Below are positions 43,501 to 49,914 of a stretch of 64,000 bases of DNA, one piece after another. The stretch is from Verrucomicrobiota bacterium (GTDB lineage: Bacteria > Verrucomicrobiota > Verrucomicrobiia > Opitutales > Opitutaceae). Below the pieces are notes generated by a model. The model saw only the letters and a program-made list of their open reading frames with translations, had not been told where the DNA came from and made no database searches. The translations under genes and the position numbers were made by a program. The stretch lies in assembly GCA_025361935.1 (NCBI GenBank), contig JANYJB010000065.1, positions 30,278 through 94,277 of the forward strand, given 5' to 3'. Numbering within the stretch: the first letter of the stretch is position 1; every line of letters begins with the position of its first letter.

Positions 43501-43924
43501 CGCCGAAGGCATGGACACCATGGTGACGACCCACAAACGCGTCGCCGAAAGTTATTTTGCCGACGGCGGTATCCACCTCGCGTGCCCACCCCTCAAGGCG
43601 CTCCTCTCCATCATGGCTAACGGCGACTACAAGGGCCGCGGCCTCGATTCGCCCGAAGTGCGCGCTCTCTTCACCCGTGATGCCCTCTTGGAAAGCGAAT
43701 GGTATCGCGCCCGCCTCGAAGCGAAGCAGGCAGGCGAAACGAAACTCTGGCAGCGCCACGTCAAGACGCTCGAATCGCTCCTCGACGAACCGGTTTACGC
43801 CGACGTCGTCGCGCGCATGGGCCTCAAGCCCCGCCTCGCGCACGCGAAGGCCGAGCTCGCCCGCGTGCAAAGCCCGGCCTACCTCGCGAGCCTCGACGGC
43901 ACCATCGGCGCCCAGCCGCTGTAA
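40508..43924 (+). CDS. Pyrophosphate-type phosphoenolpyruvate carboxykinase (PPi-PEPCK)
   Basis: From the ATG for M-D-T-S-T-P-S-A-E-H the product is 1138 residues, the size of PPi-PEPCK, which interconverts PEP, CO2 and phosphate with oxaloacetate and pyrophosphate. Segments I recall from Propionibacterium and Entamoeba enzymes are present: S-I-F-G-N-A-G-D-P-Y-L-P-E-N, Y-Y-G-Y-C-K-K-E-V-K-T-Q-I, T-V-S-G-G-G-K-S-E-I-S-K, F-Q-R-P-D-D-A-I-H-R-G-Y and P-S-T-T-G-x-G-S-E-G-A-L-T-K-G. It stands alone, about 130 bases after the ExoD-family gene. Databases often call it hypothetical. Confidence 0.8.
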   Translation: MDTSTPSAEHLRHAINLRLALIGCQPVEDDQSASWAGIAAPIFAQQREITRRLSQGLPPVDERIQTFLNTYLSDTGPAPRLPSRTFVLDQPGIARVLSLPANGDVVESPLLKSFRLHNGVLHNPAKDRRTTQGVFHIAEGGLPVPDDKLSVPKITFSRMLGLALRHPHDLLRLPYTAGRPQEAECLVSLMLRPLVVPAVPGFIGEKRMEIRFFAPGSLVSNLDFVESIFGNAGDPYLPENNAGLDVDGWSGHTGCVILAPHLIGVRKHLVGLPHYDLATPRQRRDGMCWKNEDELYNGGSAFKLCARDASGTMVTLIADNYYGYCKKEVKTQISFASNLYGLGEEEHAGGALVFPSYDLGDDFSGYADADTSYTVDAVVARDPKRFVLQPEGHAFDNVDPSIVLVPELTHFNLRTQSITWKTAAGTDFKLKLLAGKSYVRPSGYHVHMEQVRGQRGQWRLVGTVAEGFICHKPCTVSGGGKSEISKAISDAILPGHVFIADIEKDFDAVTTLLARDCSARFKDPARISSDHRPILSEKRSLGSVIKLLTPSRNDYTDEHNAWLRAIPQHIKELVFVIKRYYKPEWGADWRSHFSVDIINGFPGNELKLEGRKLIVNTLRVGYEEDGSWRVFGLRHDFHPAAKVQREDDITASVVAPASSVKVAGSVSDPSSAPSLKFVENCEALLFQRPDDAIHRGYDKQAEADMASPSTFISNYEPLTAENARALIEDAVGFSAYTEPMQQLIRKAASGAAPAYFVSSAHPRIVDGKPTKNPRYLQVRPDVANPRATALAALGQRLHRRLAPDAPLHTPVDIVVPGRRNNPPEPGVRPLCVFNPIHYLELPELFMEFISSMTGKSPSTTGAGSEGALTKGPFNALPAIIDLNATLVGLILTGHDVFVSAAGCVGPKVRVDHDVSLLIPEVFSRMTPAERSAKALISQGCLERCADLEHDGKKVLSSRLGYRITSRFVRIYFARVFTHPHVVFTDEMLRPELQDAAVFAEGMDTMVTTHKRVAESYFADGGIHLACPPLKALLSIMANGDYKGRGLDSPEVRALFTRDALLESEWYRARLEAKQAGETKLWQRHVKTLESLLDEPVYADVVARMGLKPRLAHAKAELARVQSPAYLASLDGTIGAQPL

Positions 43925-43990
43925 ACGCCGCGCCGGTGCGCTTGCACCGCTCTTACACTTCTGCCCGTATAGAGCGAACCTCGGTCCTCC

Positions 43991-44989
43991 ATGTCCACAC
44001 CGCTTCCACTGCGCCTGCCTCGTGTGGCCTACGATGAAAACTTGGACATCTTCAGCCTGCAGCTGGCTGAGCATGCACGAATTTCCGGCCCTCTGCTCGC
44101 GCTCGATTTCCAAGATGTGGAGTTTTATACACCGGGTCCGTTGACCGCCCTTGTCTCCTTTGTTCGCCACCAGCAAAATGCGGGGCGGACGCTCGAACTA
44201 CTAAATCTCCAACACGCTCCCGCACGCTCCTATTTACAGCGCATAGATTTTATCCGGCATTGCGGCATCACCTTGCCGGAAAATTTCCGCCGTCTCGATC
44301 CGGCGGGGCGTTTTGTTCCGATTCGCCGAATTGACGCCTCGCTCGTAGGCCAAGTGGATAAAGTCGCCGGCGAGGTGGCCGACTGCCTTTTTCCCGAGCA
44401 AGCCGCCATCACCGATTATCCGGAGCAAACGGGACCCTATGATCTGGTTGTCTATGCGGCGACAGAACTCATCAACAACGTGCTGCAACACGCACGCGCC
44501 GAAGGATTCCTTCTCGCACAGACCTACCCCAAACAGGGCATCGTGCGCCTTGCGATCGCCGACGCGGGAATCGGCATTCGAGGCAGCTTTCAGGAAACCA
44601 AGCCGGACTTCTGGGATCCCGCGATGAACGATCTCGATGCCGTGCGCCTCGCCCTGAAGCCAAGAGTGTCGTCCAAACTCAACGTGGCCTCGGCATGGGG
44701 TGCCGGAGTAAACGCCGGTGTCGGCTTGTCCATCCTCAAGGAACTGGCTCATGATACCGACGGTATTTTCAGTCTCGTAAGTCACGCCGGCTTCTTTCAG
44801 TTTAATCACATCGCGCAGCACGAATACCCCTCCGAGCTGCTTTTGTCCGCCCCTTGGCTAGGCACGCTATGTGCAGTGCAAGTTGCTCAGCCCAAATTAA
44901 TAGACCACCAACGCCTCCTGCGAACCGTGAAACATCGCTTGCGCCTGCTGGACGATTCGCCTCTTTTCGACGATCTTTTCGAACCATGA
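43991..44989 (+). CDS. STAS-like plus GHKL ATPase regulatory protein
   Basis: The 332-residue protein has an N-terminal STAS-like region (about 25-95, L-A-L-D-F-Q-D-V-E-F-Y-T-P-G-P-L) and a GHKL ATPase: N-box E-L-I-N-N-V-L-Q-H-A, then A-D-A-G-I-G-I, with a late G-V-G-L-S-I-L. No phospho-acceptor His domain and no membrane segment are seen, as in anti-sigma-type kinases. Its stop overlaps the start of the next gene (ATGA). The pair probably works like an anti-sigma/anti-anti-sigma switch, but no sigma factor is near. Confidence 0.75.
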   Translation: MSTPLPLRLPRVAYDENLDIFSLQLAEHARISGPLLALDFQDVEFYTPGPLTALVSFVRHQQNAGRTLELLNLQHAPARSYLQRIDFIRHCGITLPENFRRLDPAGRFVPIRRIDASLVGQVDKVAGEVADCLFPEQAAITDYPEQTGPYDLVVYAATELINNVLQHARAEGFLLAQTYPKQGIVRLAIADAGIGIRGSFQETKPDFWDPAMNDLDAVRLALKPRVSSKLNVASAWGAGVNAGVGLSILKELAHDTDGIFSLVSHAGFFQFNHIAQHEYPSELLLSAPWLGTLCAVQVAQPKLIDHQRLLRTVKHRLRLLDDSPLFDDLFEP

Positions 44990-45306
44990 AACACGAACTC
45001 ATTCTCGCATCCGACCTCGGCACCTATCTGGCCGAAGGTGCCCGCGCGGCCGAGTATCGTCTGCGCCACATCGAACCGGTGTTCTCGGTTTACGAGACCA
45101 TCGTTCTTGATTTCACCGGCGTGCGCGGTGTGAACAGCTCCTTCGCCAACGCCCTCGTAGTTCCGCTTTTCGTCCAGCACGGCCTCGAAGCCCGAGGCAA
45201 ATTACGTTTCCGCGGATGCAACCCCGTGGTGAAGCTCATGCTGGAAAGTGCCCTCACCTTGGGCATGGAAGCCGCGCAAGGCCAAGGCGGCCACGCCTAC
45301 GCCTAA
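44986..45306 (+). CDS. STAS-like DUF4325-type protein
   Basis: The 106-residue product has the strand-turn-helix signature V-L-D-F-T-G-V-R-G-V-N-S-S-F-A-N-A-L-V, matching STAS-like domains of the DUF4325 type; the Ser pair in V-N-S-S-F occupies the place of the phosphorylated Ser in anti-anti-sigma factors. Its start codon overlaps the stop of the preceding GHKL ATPase gene, implying coupled translation and a partnership. Its stop overlaps by 3 bases the stop of the convergent Vsr-like gene. Confidence 0.75.
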   Translation: MKHELILASDLGTYLAEGARAAEYRLRHIEPVFSVYETIVLDFTGVRGVNSSFANALVVPLFVQHGLEARGKLRFRGCNPVVKLMLESALTLGMEAAQGQGGHAYA

Positions 45307-45638
45307 ATTACCCCCGCCCGGCGCAGACGCGCCAGCAGACGCCGCCCGTTCTCCTTCCTCAACTCGTGTTCCCATATCCGCAACACGCGCCAGCCGGCGC
45401 GGCGGAGGGTGCGGGTGACGAGCCGGTCGCGGGCTTGGTTGCGAGTAATCTTGGTCTGCCAGAATTTCCGATTGGTCTTCGGCTGCGTGCCGTGGAGCGG
45501 ACACCCGTGCCAGAAACACCCGTCCACGAAGACCGCGAATTTGAGCTTCGGAAAAATAAAGTCCGGCTTGCCGAAGACCGCCGCCTTCCGCCGCCAGCCG
45601 GTGATGCCTTGGCTTTTGAAGACGCCGATCAACCGCAA
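45303..45638 (-). CDS. Vsr-type very-short-patch-repair endonuclease, N-terminally short
   Basis: The 111 residues contain the Vsr-type core: F-G-K-P-D-F-I-F with the metal Asp, F-V-D-G-C-F-W-H-G-C-P and L-V-T-R-T-L-R-R-A-G-W-R-V-L-R-I-W-E-H-E-L. Relatives start about 20 residues earlier, with a segment ending S-R-I-R-G-R-G-N-K. Here an in-frame TAA (45657-45659) lies just before G-N-K-T-T-E-L-R-L, so only a TTG start remains. It is either a short form or a decayed gene. Such nucleases cut at T:G mismatches or accompany restriction-modification; no cytosine methylase is near. Confidence 0.75.
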   Translation of the reverse strand: MRLIGVFKSQGITGWRRKAAVFGKPDFIFPKLKFAVFVDGCFWHGCPLHGTQPKTNRKFWQTKITRNQARDRLVTRTLRRAGWRVLRIWEHELRKENGRRLLARLRRAGVI

Positions 45639-45656
45639 CTCCGTGGTTTTGTTGCC

Positions 45657-45944
45657 TTACGGCCCTTTGCCAAATCGCCGACCATATTCGTCCACCACCG
45701 AGCCGTCGGAAAGCACTGTGATATGCACAATATATTCTTTGATCGTGATCGCATCATCGAAGTCTCGTTCGCCCTCCATGAATTGCTGAAGTCGAATGAT
45801 CAGATCATCGGCAATCTCACGCTGGGCATTTATCTCGTCAGAATATACGAGGGGCATGCCTTTTTCGTCACGCCACAATGGAATTTCTCCCTCGCAAACA
45901 GAGTTTATAAAAATGCAGAAACCCTTTCGTGGTGTCGCGCTCAT
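45657..45944 (-). CDS. Unknown small protein (95 residues)
   Basis: The product has no recognised domain. It has a hydrophobic strand (F-C-I-F-I-N-S-V), an acidic helix (D-D-L-I-I-R-L-Q-Q-F-M-E-G-E) and a strand-rich C-terminus. Its start overlaps the stop of the 45941-46186 gene by 4 bases, so the two are translated together. GC is lower than the genome core. The stop is in frame with and just upstream of the Vsr-like gene. Confidence 0.6.
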   Translation of the reverse strand: MSATPRKGFCIFINSVCEGEIPLWRDEKGMPLVYSDEINAQREIADDLIIRLQQFMEGERDFDDAITIKEYIVHITVLSDGSVVDEYGRRFGKGP

Positions 45945-46186
45945 GCCGATTCCTCCTGTGATTTCATCTGCGCTTTGATGGTCGCGATGATGCGGTCATA
46001 ATCTTTTGCGATGGCCCGCGCCTCTTCAGCGTCGCTACATTCTTCAATCACGAAGTCGTCGTGCGGCGTAACACCGGATTCCAGATACTCCGTCGTTCCG
46101 TGCCATGCCTCGGACCGACTTTGCAGGCCGTCGAGAAGTTGCCCAAGATCGTTTCGTTCCAGCCGAAGCGTGTAGATTGTGCCCAT
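45941..46186 (-). CDS. Unknown small acidic protein (81 residues)
   Basis: The predicted protein starts M-G-T-I-Y-T-L-R-L-E-R-N-D-L-G-Q-L-L-D-G-L and ends in a charged helix. Its 4-base overlap with the next gene suggests a two-protein unit of the kind seen in immunity or toxin-antitoxin pairs, but neither partner matches a family I know. It is divergent from the HNH nuclease gene. Confidence 0.6.
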   Translation of the reverse strand: MGTIYTLRLERNDLGQLLDGLQSRSEAWHGTTEYLESGVTPHDDFVIEECSDAEEARAIAKDYDRIIATIKAQMKSQEESA

Positions 46187-46285
46187 TATGGACTAACTCA
46201 CCTGGCCAGGTTTTAGCCTTTCGAGAAGTCCAAATCTAAAAAACCTAAGCTTCGCATGGGAGCAGTGATTCGCCAACGTTACGCA

Positions 46286-47095
46286 ATGACGAAAGAACCC
46301 AACGTTCCGTGGACACGCACCCACACTCTAATTGCACTGAACCTTTATTGTAAGTTGCCGTTCGGAAAACTGCATAAGACTAACCCTCTCATCAAAGAGG
46401 TAGCAGCAAAAATGGGCCGGAAGCCGGGCAGTCTATCCATGAAGCTTTGTAATTTTGCCTCTCTTGATCCTGTGCTAGCTGCTCGTGGGATAAAGGGGCT
46501 AAAAGGTGCGTCAAAACAGGATAGGGAGATGTGGAGGGAGTTTTACGGTAATGTCGGTATTCTGGCTCCAGAAAGTGAGGCGCTGCTTCACAATCTCTTC
46601 ACCGCAGATGAAACAAAGGAGGTTGATTTCCTTCAACGTGACCGCGTGCGGCTGGAGCCCAGCGTTCGCACGATTCCAACGGGCCCGACTGAAAAACTGA
46701 GCACGGTGAAGTTGCGTCGAGGGCAGCAATTCTTCCGTCAGTCGGTGCTAAACGCTTACGGCGTGCGCTGCTGCATCACCGGCATCTCGGTGCCGCGTCT
46801 TTTGATCGCGAGCCACATCCGTCCGTGGAGTGACTTTCCCGCTGATCGGCTGAATCCATCCAACGGACTTTGCCTATCGAACCTCCATGACGCCGCTTTC
46901 GACTCGGGCTTAATCACCTTGGACGGCGACAGTCGCCTTGTGCTCAGCAAACGGCTCAAAAAGCATCTTCCGTCACCCGCGCTCGAACAGAATTTCGTAG
47001 CTTATGAAGGTAAGCCGATTCGTAAACCCGAGCAGCTTTCAGAACCACTGCCTGAGTTTCTGGAATATCACCGTGAGAATATTTTTAAGGACTGA
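46286..47095 (+). CDS. HNH endonuclease (restriction-type, C-terminal HNH)
   Basis: The ATG at 46286 (M-T-K-E-P-N-V-P-W-T-R) gives 269 residues; ten upstream codons look non-homologous. The N-terminal part resembles DNA-binding regions of Mrr/McrA-like HNH proteins, with K-x-N-P-x-I-x-E-V-A. The C-terminal HNH module has R-C-C-I-T-G, S-H-I-R-P-W, then N-G-L-C-L-S-N-L-H-D-A-A-F-D, typical of putative restriction HNH nucleases. It stands next to the Vsr-like gene in a lower-GC island, so a defence role is a fair guess. No methylase is adjacent. Confidence 0.83.
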   Translation: MTKEPNVPWTRTHTLIALNLYCKLPFGKLHKTNPLIKEVAAKMGRKPGSLSMKLCNFASLDPVLAARGIKGLKGASKQDREMWREFYGNVGILAPESEALLHNLFTADETKEVDFLQRDRVRLEPSVRTIPTGPTEKLSTVKLRRGQQFFRQSVLNAYGVRCCITGISVPRLLIASHIRPWSDFPADRLNPSNGLCLSNLHDAAFDSGLITLDGDSRLVLSKRLKKHLPSPALEQNFVAYEGKPIRKPEQLSEPLPEFLEYHRENIFKD

Positions 47096-47104
47096 GTGCC
47101 ACCA

Positions 47105-47440
47105 TCAACACGGCACTAGCAAACCTTGGTGAGCGATCAACGACTTCACGGACGTTCGTGGACAAGGGCATGCAGTCGTCTGCTCTGATCGGACATAGAG
47201 ATCGCGAAACGTTCCCTTTGGCGTCTCGTAGTTACCCTCCTTGTTTGTGCAGATGAAATACCAGTCTCCGTCACAGACGAATTGGACTCGAAGAGTTGCA
47301 CCCATTTCTACGGCGTAAGCCTTAACGCACGTAGATTTGTCCAAAACCGTGTCGGTAAATTCAAGAAACAGAGCAGCGCGACGCGCACGAACGGTTACTC
47401 CAAATTGTTTCACGATGTTCCTGTCCTTCTTGGGTGGCAT
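47105..47440 (-). CDS. Unknown protein, possibly a disrupted XRE regulator
   Basis: The 111-residue frame opens M-P-P-K-K-D-R-N-I-V-K-Q-F-G-V-T-V-R-A-R-R-A-A-L when read with gaps, much like the N-terminus of XRE helix-turn-helix proteins, but then diverges into an unrelated Cys-containing sequence. No full domain is visible. It may be a chimera or a decayed gene. It lies 9 bases beyond the convergent HNH gene stop. Confidence 0.4.
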   Translation of the reverse strand: MPPKKDRNIVKQFGVTVRARRAALFLEFTDTVLDKSTCVKAYAVEMGATLRVQFVCDGDWYFICTNKEGNYETPKGTFRDLYVRSEQTTACPCPRTSVKSLIAHQGLLVPC

Positions 47441-47589
47441 CCGTCAGACGCTAATGAATAGCCGACTATCATACCACGGACTATGAGTATCATTTCGGCC
47501 CGTTGCTCCTGCGTCCACTCCCGCTCTTCGCGGCGTTTTCTTACATTTTCCCCGAGCCGGACGAGCTCCGGCGCTTTGGCTTTTGGCAT
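47410..47589 (-). pseudogene. N-terminal remnant of an XRE-family regulator
   Basis: A 59-codon frame reads M-P-K-A-K-A-P-E-L-V-R-L-G-E-N-V-R-K-R-R, followed by E-E-R-E-W-T-Q-E-Q, which is the first two helices of an XRE-type HTH domain. The remainder is lost, ending in unrelated sequence and a stop. It overlaps the start of the preceding unknown frame. Confidence 0.4.
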
Positions 47590-47605
47590 CCGACCACTCT
47601 ACCGG

Positions 47606-47745
47606 ATTTATGACTTAACCCGGATGCCGCATCCGTCGTTTCCCGCGCTACGGCGGGAACGAGCGACATGTCGCGGTTAACGCCGACTCCGTCGGCCCTC
47701 CGGGCGCTTCGCGGGTTAAAAGTTAACAGGCGATGAGTCATAAAT
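47606..47745. repeat. 140-bp segment with 10-bp terminal inverted repeats
   Basis: ATTTATGACT at 47606-47615 and AGTCATAAAT at 47736-47745 are exact inverted repeats; TAACCCG/CGGGTTA lie just inside. The interior is GC-rich and has no reading frame of note. The gap 47590-47889 contains only this and the hairpin at 47837. Confidence 0.5.
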
Positions 47746-47836
47746 GCGCCCTCGCGGAGGTTTGCTTTTATGACCCGTAGCAGGTTGTGCTCGCACCTTC
47801 CCGCGCAAGGCCCGAAAAGAGCGGGAAGCCTTTCAT

Positions 47837-47862
47837 GGCCCCGCCCCGCTCGGGGCGGGGCC
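47837..47862. other. Perfect GC hairpin in the leader of the COG4705-like gene
   Basis: GGCCCCGCCCCG, CT, CGGGGCGGGGCC form a perfect 12-bp stem ending 27 bases before the ATG at 47890. There is no T run, so it is not an ordinary terminator; it could affect translation or be a protein-binding site. Confidence 0.5.
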
Positions 47863-47889
47863 CAATTCCATCCCACGGAGACCGAAAAA

Positions 47890-48651
47890 ATGACGACCCC
47901 CACCAACCCGGCGATTCCCAGCAAGGTGCCGGAAGTCACCCTGCTCTTCTGGATCATAAAGATTTTCGCCACGACACTGGGGGAAACTGCGGGGGACGCC
48001 CTGTCGATGTCCATGAACCTCGGCTATCTGGTGAGCACCGGCGTCTTCGCGGCTTTGTTTGCCGTCGCGGTGGCCGTCCAGATCAGGGCAAAGGCGTTTC
48101 ATCCCGTCATTTATTGGCTGACGATCATCGCCACGACCACGGTGGGGACGACGCTGGCAGATTTCGCGGACCGCTCGCTGGGCATCGGCTACGCGGGAGG
48201 AACCACCATCCTGCTGCTGGCGTTGCTGGCATCCCTGTTTGTCTGGCATCGGGCGCTCGGGTCGATCGACGTGACCACGGTGGTGTCGGCAAAATCCGAG
48301 GCGTTTTATTGGACGACGATCATGTTCTCGCAGACGCTGGGCACGGCGCTGGGTGACTGGACGGCGGATTCGGCGGGCATGGGCTATCTCGGCAGTGCGT
48401 TGGTCTTTGGCGGGATGCTGGCGGTGCTCGCGGCGCTGTATTACCGCACGAAGGTTTCGCGCACGGCGTTGTTTTGGGCGGCGTTCATCCTCACGCGTCC
48501 CCTGGGCGCGGTGGTGGGCGACTTTCTGGACAAGCCTTTAGGGAAGGGAGGGCTGGAGTTGAGCCGCTACTCCGCGTCGGCGACGTTGATCGTGCTGATC
48601 GCGGTGTGCCTCTTTGCTTTCAAGCACAAGGCGGCCGAGCGGGCGCACTAG
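47890..48651 (+). CDS. COG4705-type membrane protein with four internal repeats
   Basis: The ATG at 47890 has a GGAGA ribosome-binding site 8 bases upstream, one of few in this window, and gives 253 residues. The protein consists of four repeats of two membrane segments each; the repeated phrase is T-x-G-x-x-x-x-D (L-G-E-T-A-G-D-A-L, V-G-T-T-L-A-D-F-A, L-G-T-A-L-G-D-W-T, L-G-A-V-V-G-D-F-L), placing an Asp in or near each unit. The family has no known function; a transport role with acidic membrane residues is a guess. Confidence 0.78.
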   Translation: MTTPTNPAIPSKVPEVTLLFWIIKIFATTLGETAGDALSMSMNLGYLVSTGVFAALFAVAVAVQIRAKAFHPVIYWLTIIATTTVGTTLADFADRSLGIGYAGGTTILLLALLASLFVWHRALGSIDVTTVVSAKSEAFYWTTIMFSQTLGTALGDWTADSAGMGYLGSALVFGGMLAVLAALYYRTKVSRTALFWAAFILTRPLGAVVGDFLDKPLGKGGLELSRYSASATLIVLIAVCLFAFKHKAAERAH

Positions 48652-48708
48652 AGACAAGATGCCGGATACAGAGAGCGTTGGAAAAGGGAATCCCGAGTCA
48701 AAGGGAGC

Positions 48709-48747
48709 TTCGCGCCCTTCGTGTCCTTCGTGGTTAAACCCGCCTTG
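48709..48747. repeat. R4 repeat, left copy beside vapBC
   Basis: TTCGCGCCCTTCGTGTCCTT and the following bases through CCCGCCTTG match, with about two differences in 39, the copy at 49555-49593. The same words occur scrambled as CCACGAAGACACGAAGG at 50490. The two direct copies flank vapBC. Confidence 0.75.
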
Positions 48748-48768
48748 GTTTCGCCAACCGCACCCGCA

Positions 48769-49182
48769 TCAGCCTTTGGCGGTCAGCCAGAGGATTTTGA
48801 TTTCTTTCTCCAGCGGCTTGAACTCGGGGTCGCCGGTTACGAGCTCGGCCTTCTTTTCTTTCGCCAGCGCGGCGGCAAAGGCGTCGGCCAAGCTTATCCG
48901 ATAGGCGGCTTTGTAGATGGCGGCAAGATCGGCCAGTTCGCGTGTCGCGGGGTGAAACCTGATGGGAAGCGTGGGCAGTGCGTGCTCAATCTCCATCCAG
49001 CGGTCGGCGCCTTCCTTTCGCAGCACAGAGTATTTCACCTCGGCATAGTTCACCTCGGTCATGTGCAAGGGCGCATCCTGCGAGTTTGCTTTTTCAAGCA
49101 GGGCCGCAACCTGGGCCTCGCCCGCCTCCCCGTAGAGAAAAGCGAGCAGAGCAAAACTATCGAGCACCGGGGCGGCGGGCAT
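48769..49182 (-). CDS. vapC: VapC-like PIN-domain ribonuclease toxin
   Basis: The 137-residue PIN protein opens P-V-L-D-S-F-A-L-L-A-F-L-Y-G-E, which supplies the first catalytic Asp; a conserved Glu is in M-T-E-V-N-Y-A-E-V, and the later acidic residues in S-L-A-D-A-F-A-A-A-L-A and L-V-T-G-D-P-E-F. VapC toxins cleave tRNA or rRNA. Its start overlaps the end of the AbrB-type antitoxin gene by 26 bases, the usual VapBC arrangement. Confidence 0.9.
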   Translation of the reverse strand: MPAAPVLDSFALLAFLYGEAGEAQVAALLEKANSQDAPLHMTEVNYAEVKYSVLRKEGADRWMEIEHALPTLPIRFHPATRELADLAAIYKAAYRISLADAFAAALAKEKKAELVTGDPEFKPLEKEIKILWLTAKG

Positions 49183-49450
49183 GTTTGGCTTCCTCGATTT
49201 CGCGTTCTTCGCGTTTGTGCGCAGCCCATTGTTCGGCGAACGCCGGTTCGCCGGGTTTGCGTTTCAACAATCCGCGCAACCGTCCGATAGACTGGCTTGT
49301 GATAGGCCTGAGCAGGATGCCCTCGGGGGTGATGGTAACCGATGCCTTGGTGCCATCCTGAATCTGAAGCTCCCTGCGAAAACGGGCCGGAATGACGATC
49401 TGGCCTTTGGTTGTGAACTGAACTGTCTCAGCTTGGGAAGTCATAGCCAT
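49157..49450 (-). CDS. vapB: VapB-like AbrB/SpoVT-family antitoxin
   Basis: The 97 residues contain the swapped-hairpin AbrB motif V-Q-F-T-T-K-G-Q-I-V-I-P-A-R-F-R-R-E-L and a basic C-terminal tail that would bind VapC. Two nearby ATG codons (M-A-M-T-S) make the exact start uncertain by two residues. AbrB-type antitoxins bind their own promoter, and an AT-rich direct-repeat site is located upstream (49474-49501). Confidence 0.9.
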   Translation of the reverse strand: MAMTSQAETVQFTTKGQIVIPARFRRELQIQDGTKASVTITPEGILLRPITSQSIGRLRGLLKRKPGEPAFAEQWAAHKREEREIEEAKHARRPGAR

Positions 49451-49473
49451 GCTTCAAAGCAGGATTGGTATTA

Positions 49474-49501
49474 AAAAGTAAGTCAATTTTAGAAAAGTAA
49501 G
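49474..49501 (-). promoter_or_regulatory. AT-rich direct repeats upstream of vapBC
   Basis: AAAAGTAAG occurs at 49474-49482 and again at 49493-49501, 19 bases apart (about two helical turns), in an AT-rich stretch before vapB. Such spaced repeats suit binding by the AbrB-type antitoxin. The promoter itself is not resolved. Confidence 0.45.
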
Positions 49502-49554
49502 AATTTTAATAAAATGACTACTAATCGTTTTCAAACGGCCGGTTTGCCCGACCC

Positions 49555-49593
49555 TTCGCGCCCTTTGTGTCCTTCGTGGTTAAACCCGTCTTG
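49555..49593. repeat. R4 repeat, right copy beside vapBC
   Basis: TTCGCGCCCTTTGTGTCCTT and following bases through CCCGTCTTG are a direct copy of 48709-48747. Together they bracket an 807-bp block that contains only vapBC and its control region. Confidence 0.75.
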
Positions 49594-49597
49594 ATCA

Positions 49598-49644
49598 GCC
49601 CTACTTCTTCCATCCGGCCTTAAACTTGTCCGTCGGGCAGCCGC
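49598..49644 (-). pseudogene. Duplicated 3' end of the FeoB-associated gene
   Basis: These 47 bases match 50231-50277 at 45 of 47 positions. On the minus strand they encode C-P-T-D-K-F-K-A-G-W-K-K and a stop, the tail of the Cys-rich gene at 50234-50389. The copy is cut off where the toxin-antitoxin module begins. The two copies are direct repeats flanking that module. Confidence 0.8.
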
Positions 49645-49698
49645 CTAGGGCGACACGCCGCGCTTGCGCTGACGCCTTGAAGTTTCAAGGGTTGCACC

Positions 49699-49914
49699 AT
49701 GCCTCCCGCCGTTCTCTCCGATTTGCTCCGCCTGCCCAAGCGCAAGCGTCTCGAAATCGCCGAGCGGCTGTGGTTGTCCGCCACCAACGAGGCATCCATG
49801 CCGGTGCCGGACTCGCACAAACGTGTGCTCAAAAAACGGCTGGCCGACTACAAATCCGGGACCAGCAAGCCGGTTTCCCACGCAGAGTTAATGCGGCGGG
49901 TGCGTTCGGCGTGA
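49699..49914 (+). CDS. Addiction-module antitoxin (CHP02574/PF09720 type)
   Basis: The 71-residue protein has the family outline: an N-terminal helix pair (L-L-R-L-P-K-R-K-R-L-E-I-A-E-R-L-W-L-S), a linker and a C-terminal toxin-binding helix with A-E-L-M-R-R-V-R. Members pair with RelE/ParE-like toxins. Its TGA overlaps the GTG start of the toxin gene (GTGA). The pair lies between direct repeats of a neighbouring gene's 3' end. Confidence 0.85.
   Translation: MPPAVLSDLLRLPKRKRLEIAERLWLSATNEASMPVPDSHKRVLKKRLADYKSGTSKPVSHAELMRRVRSA

Noticed and set aside
47483-47680. 65-codon plus-strand frame
   Set aside because: It runs through the XRE remnant on the other strand and into the inverted-repeat segment; no coding features.
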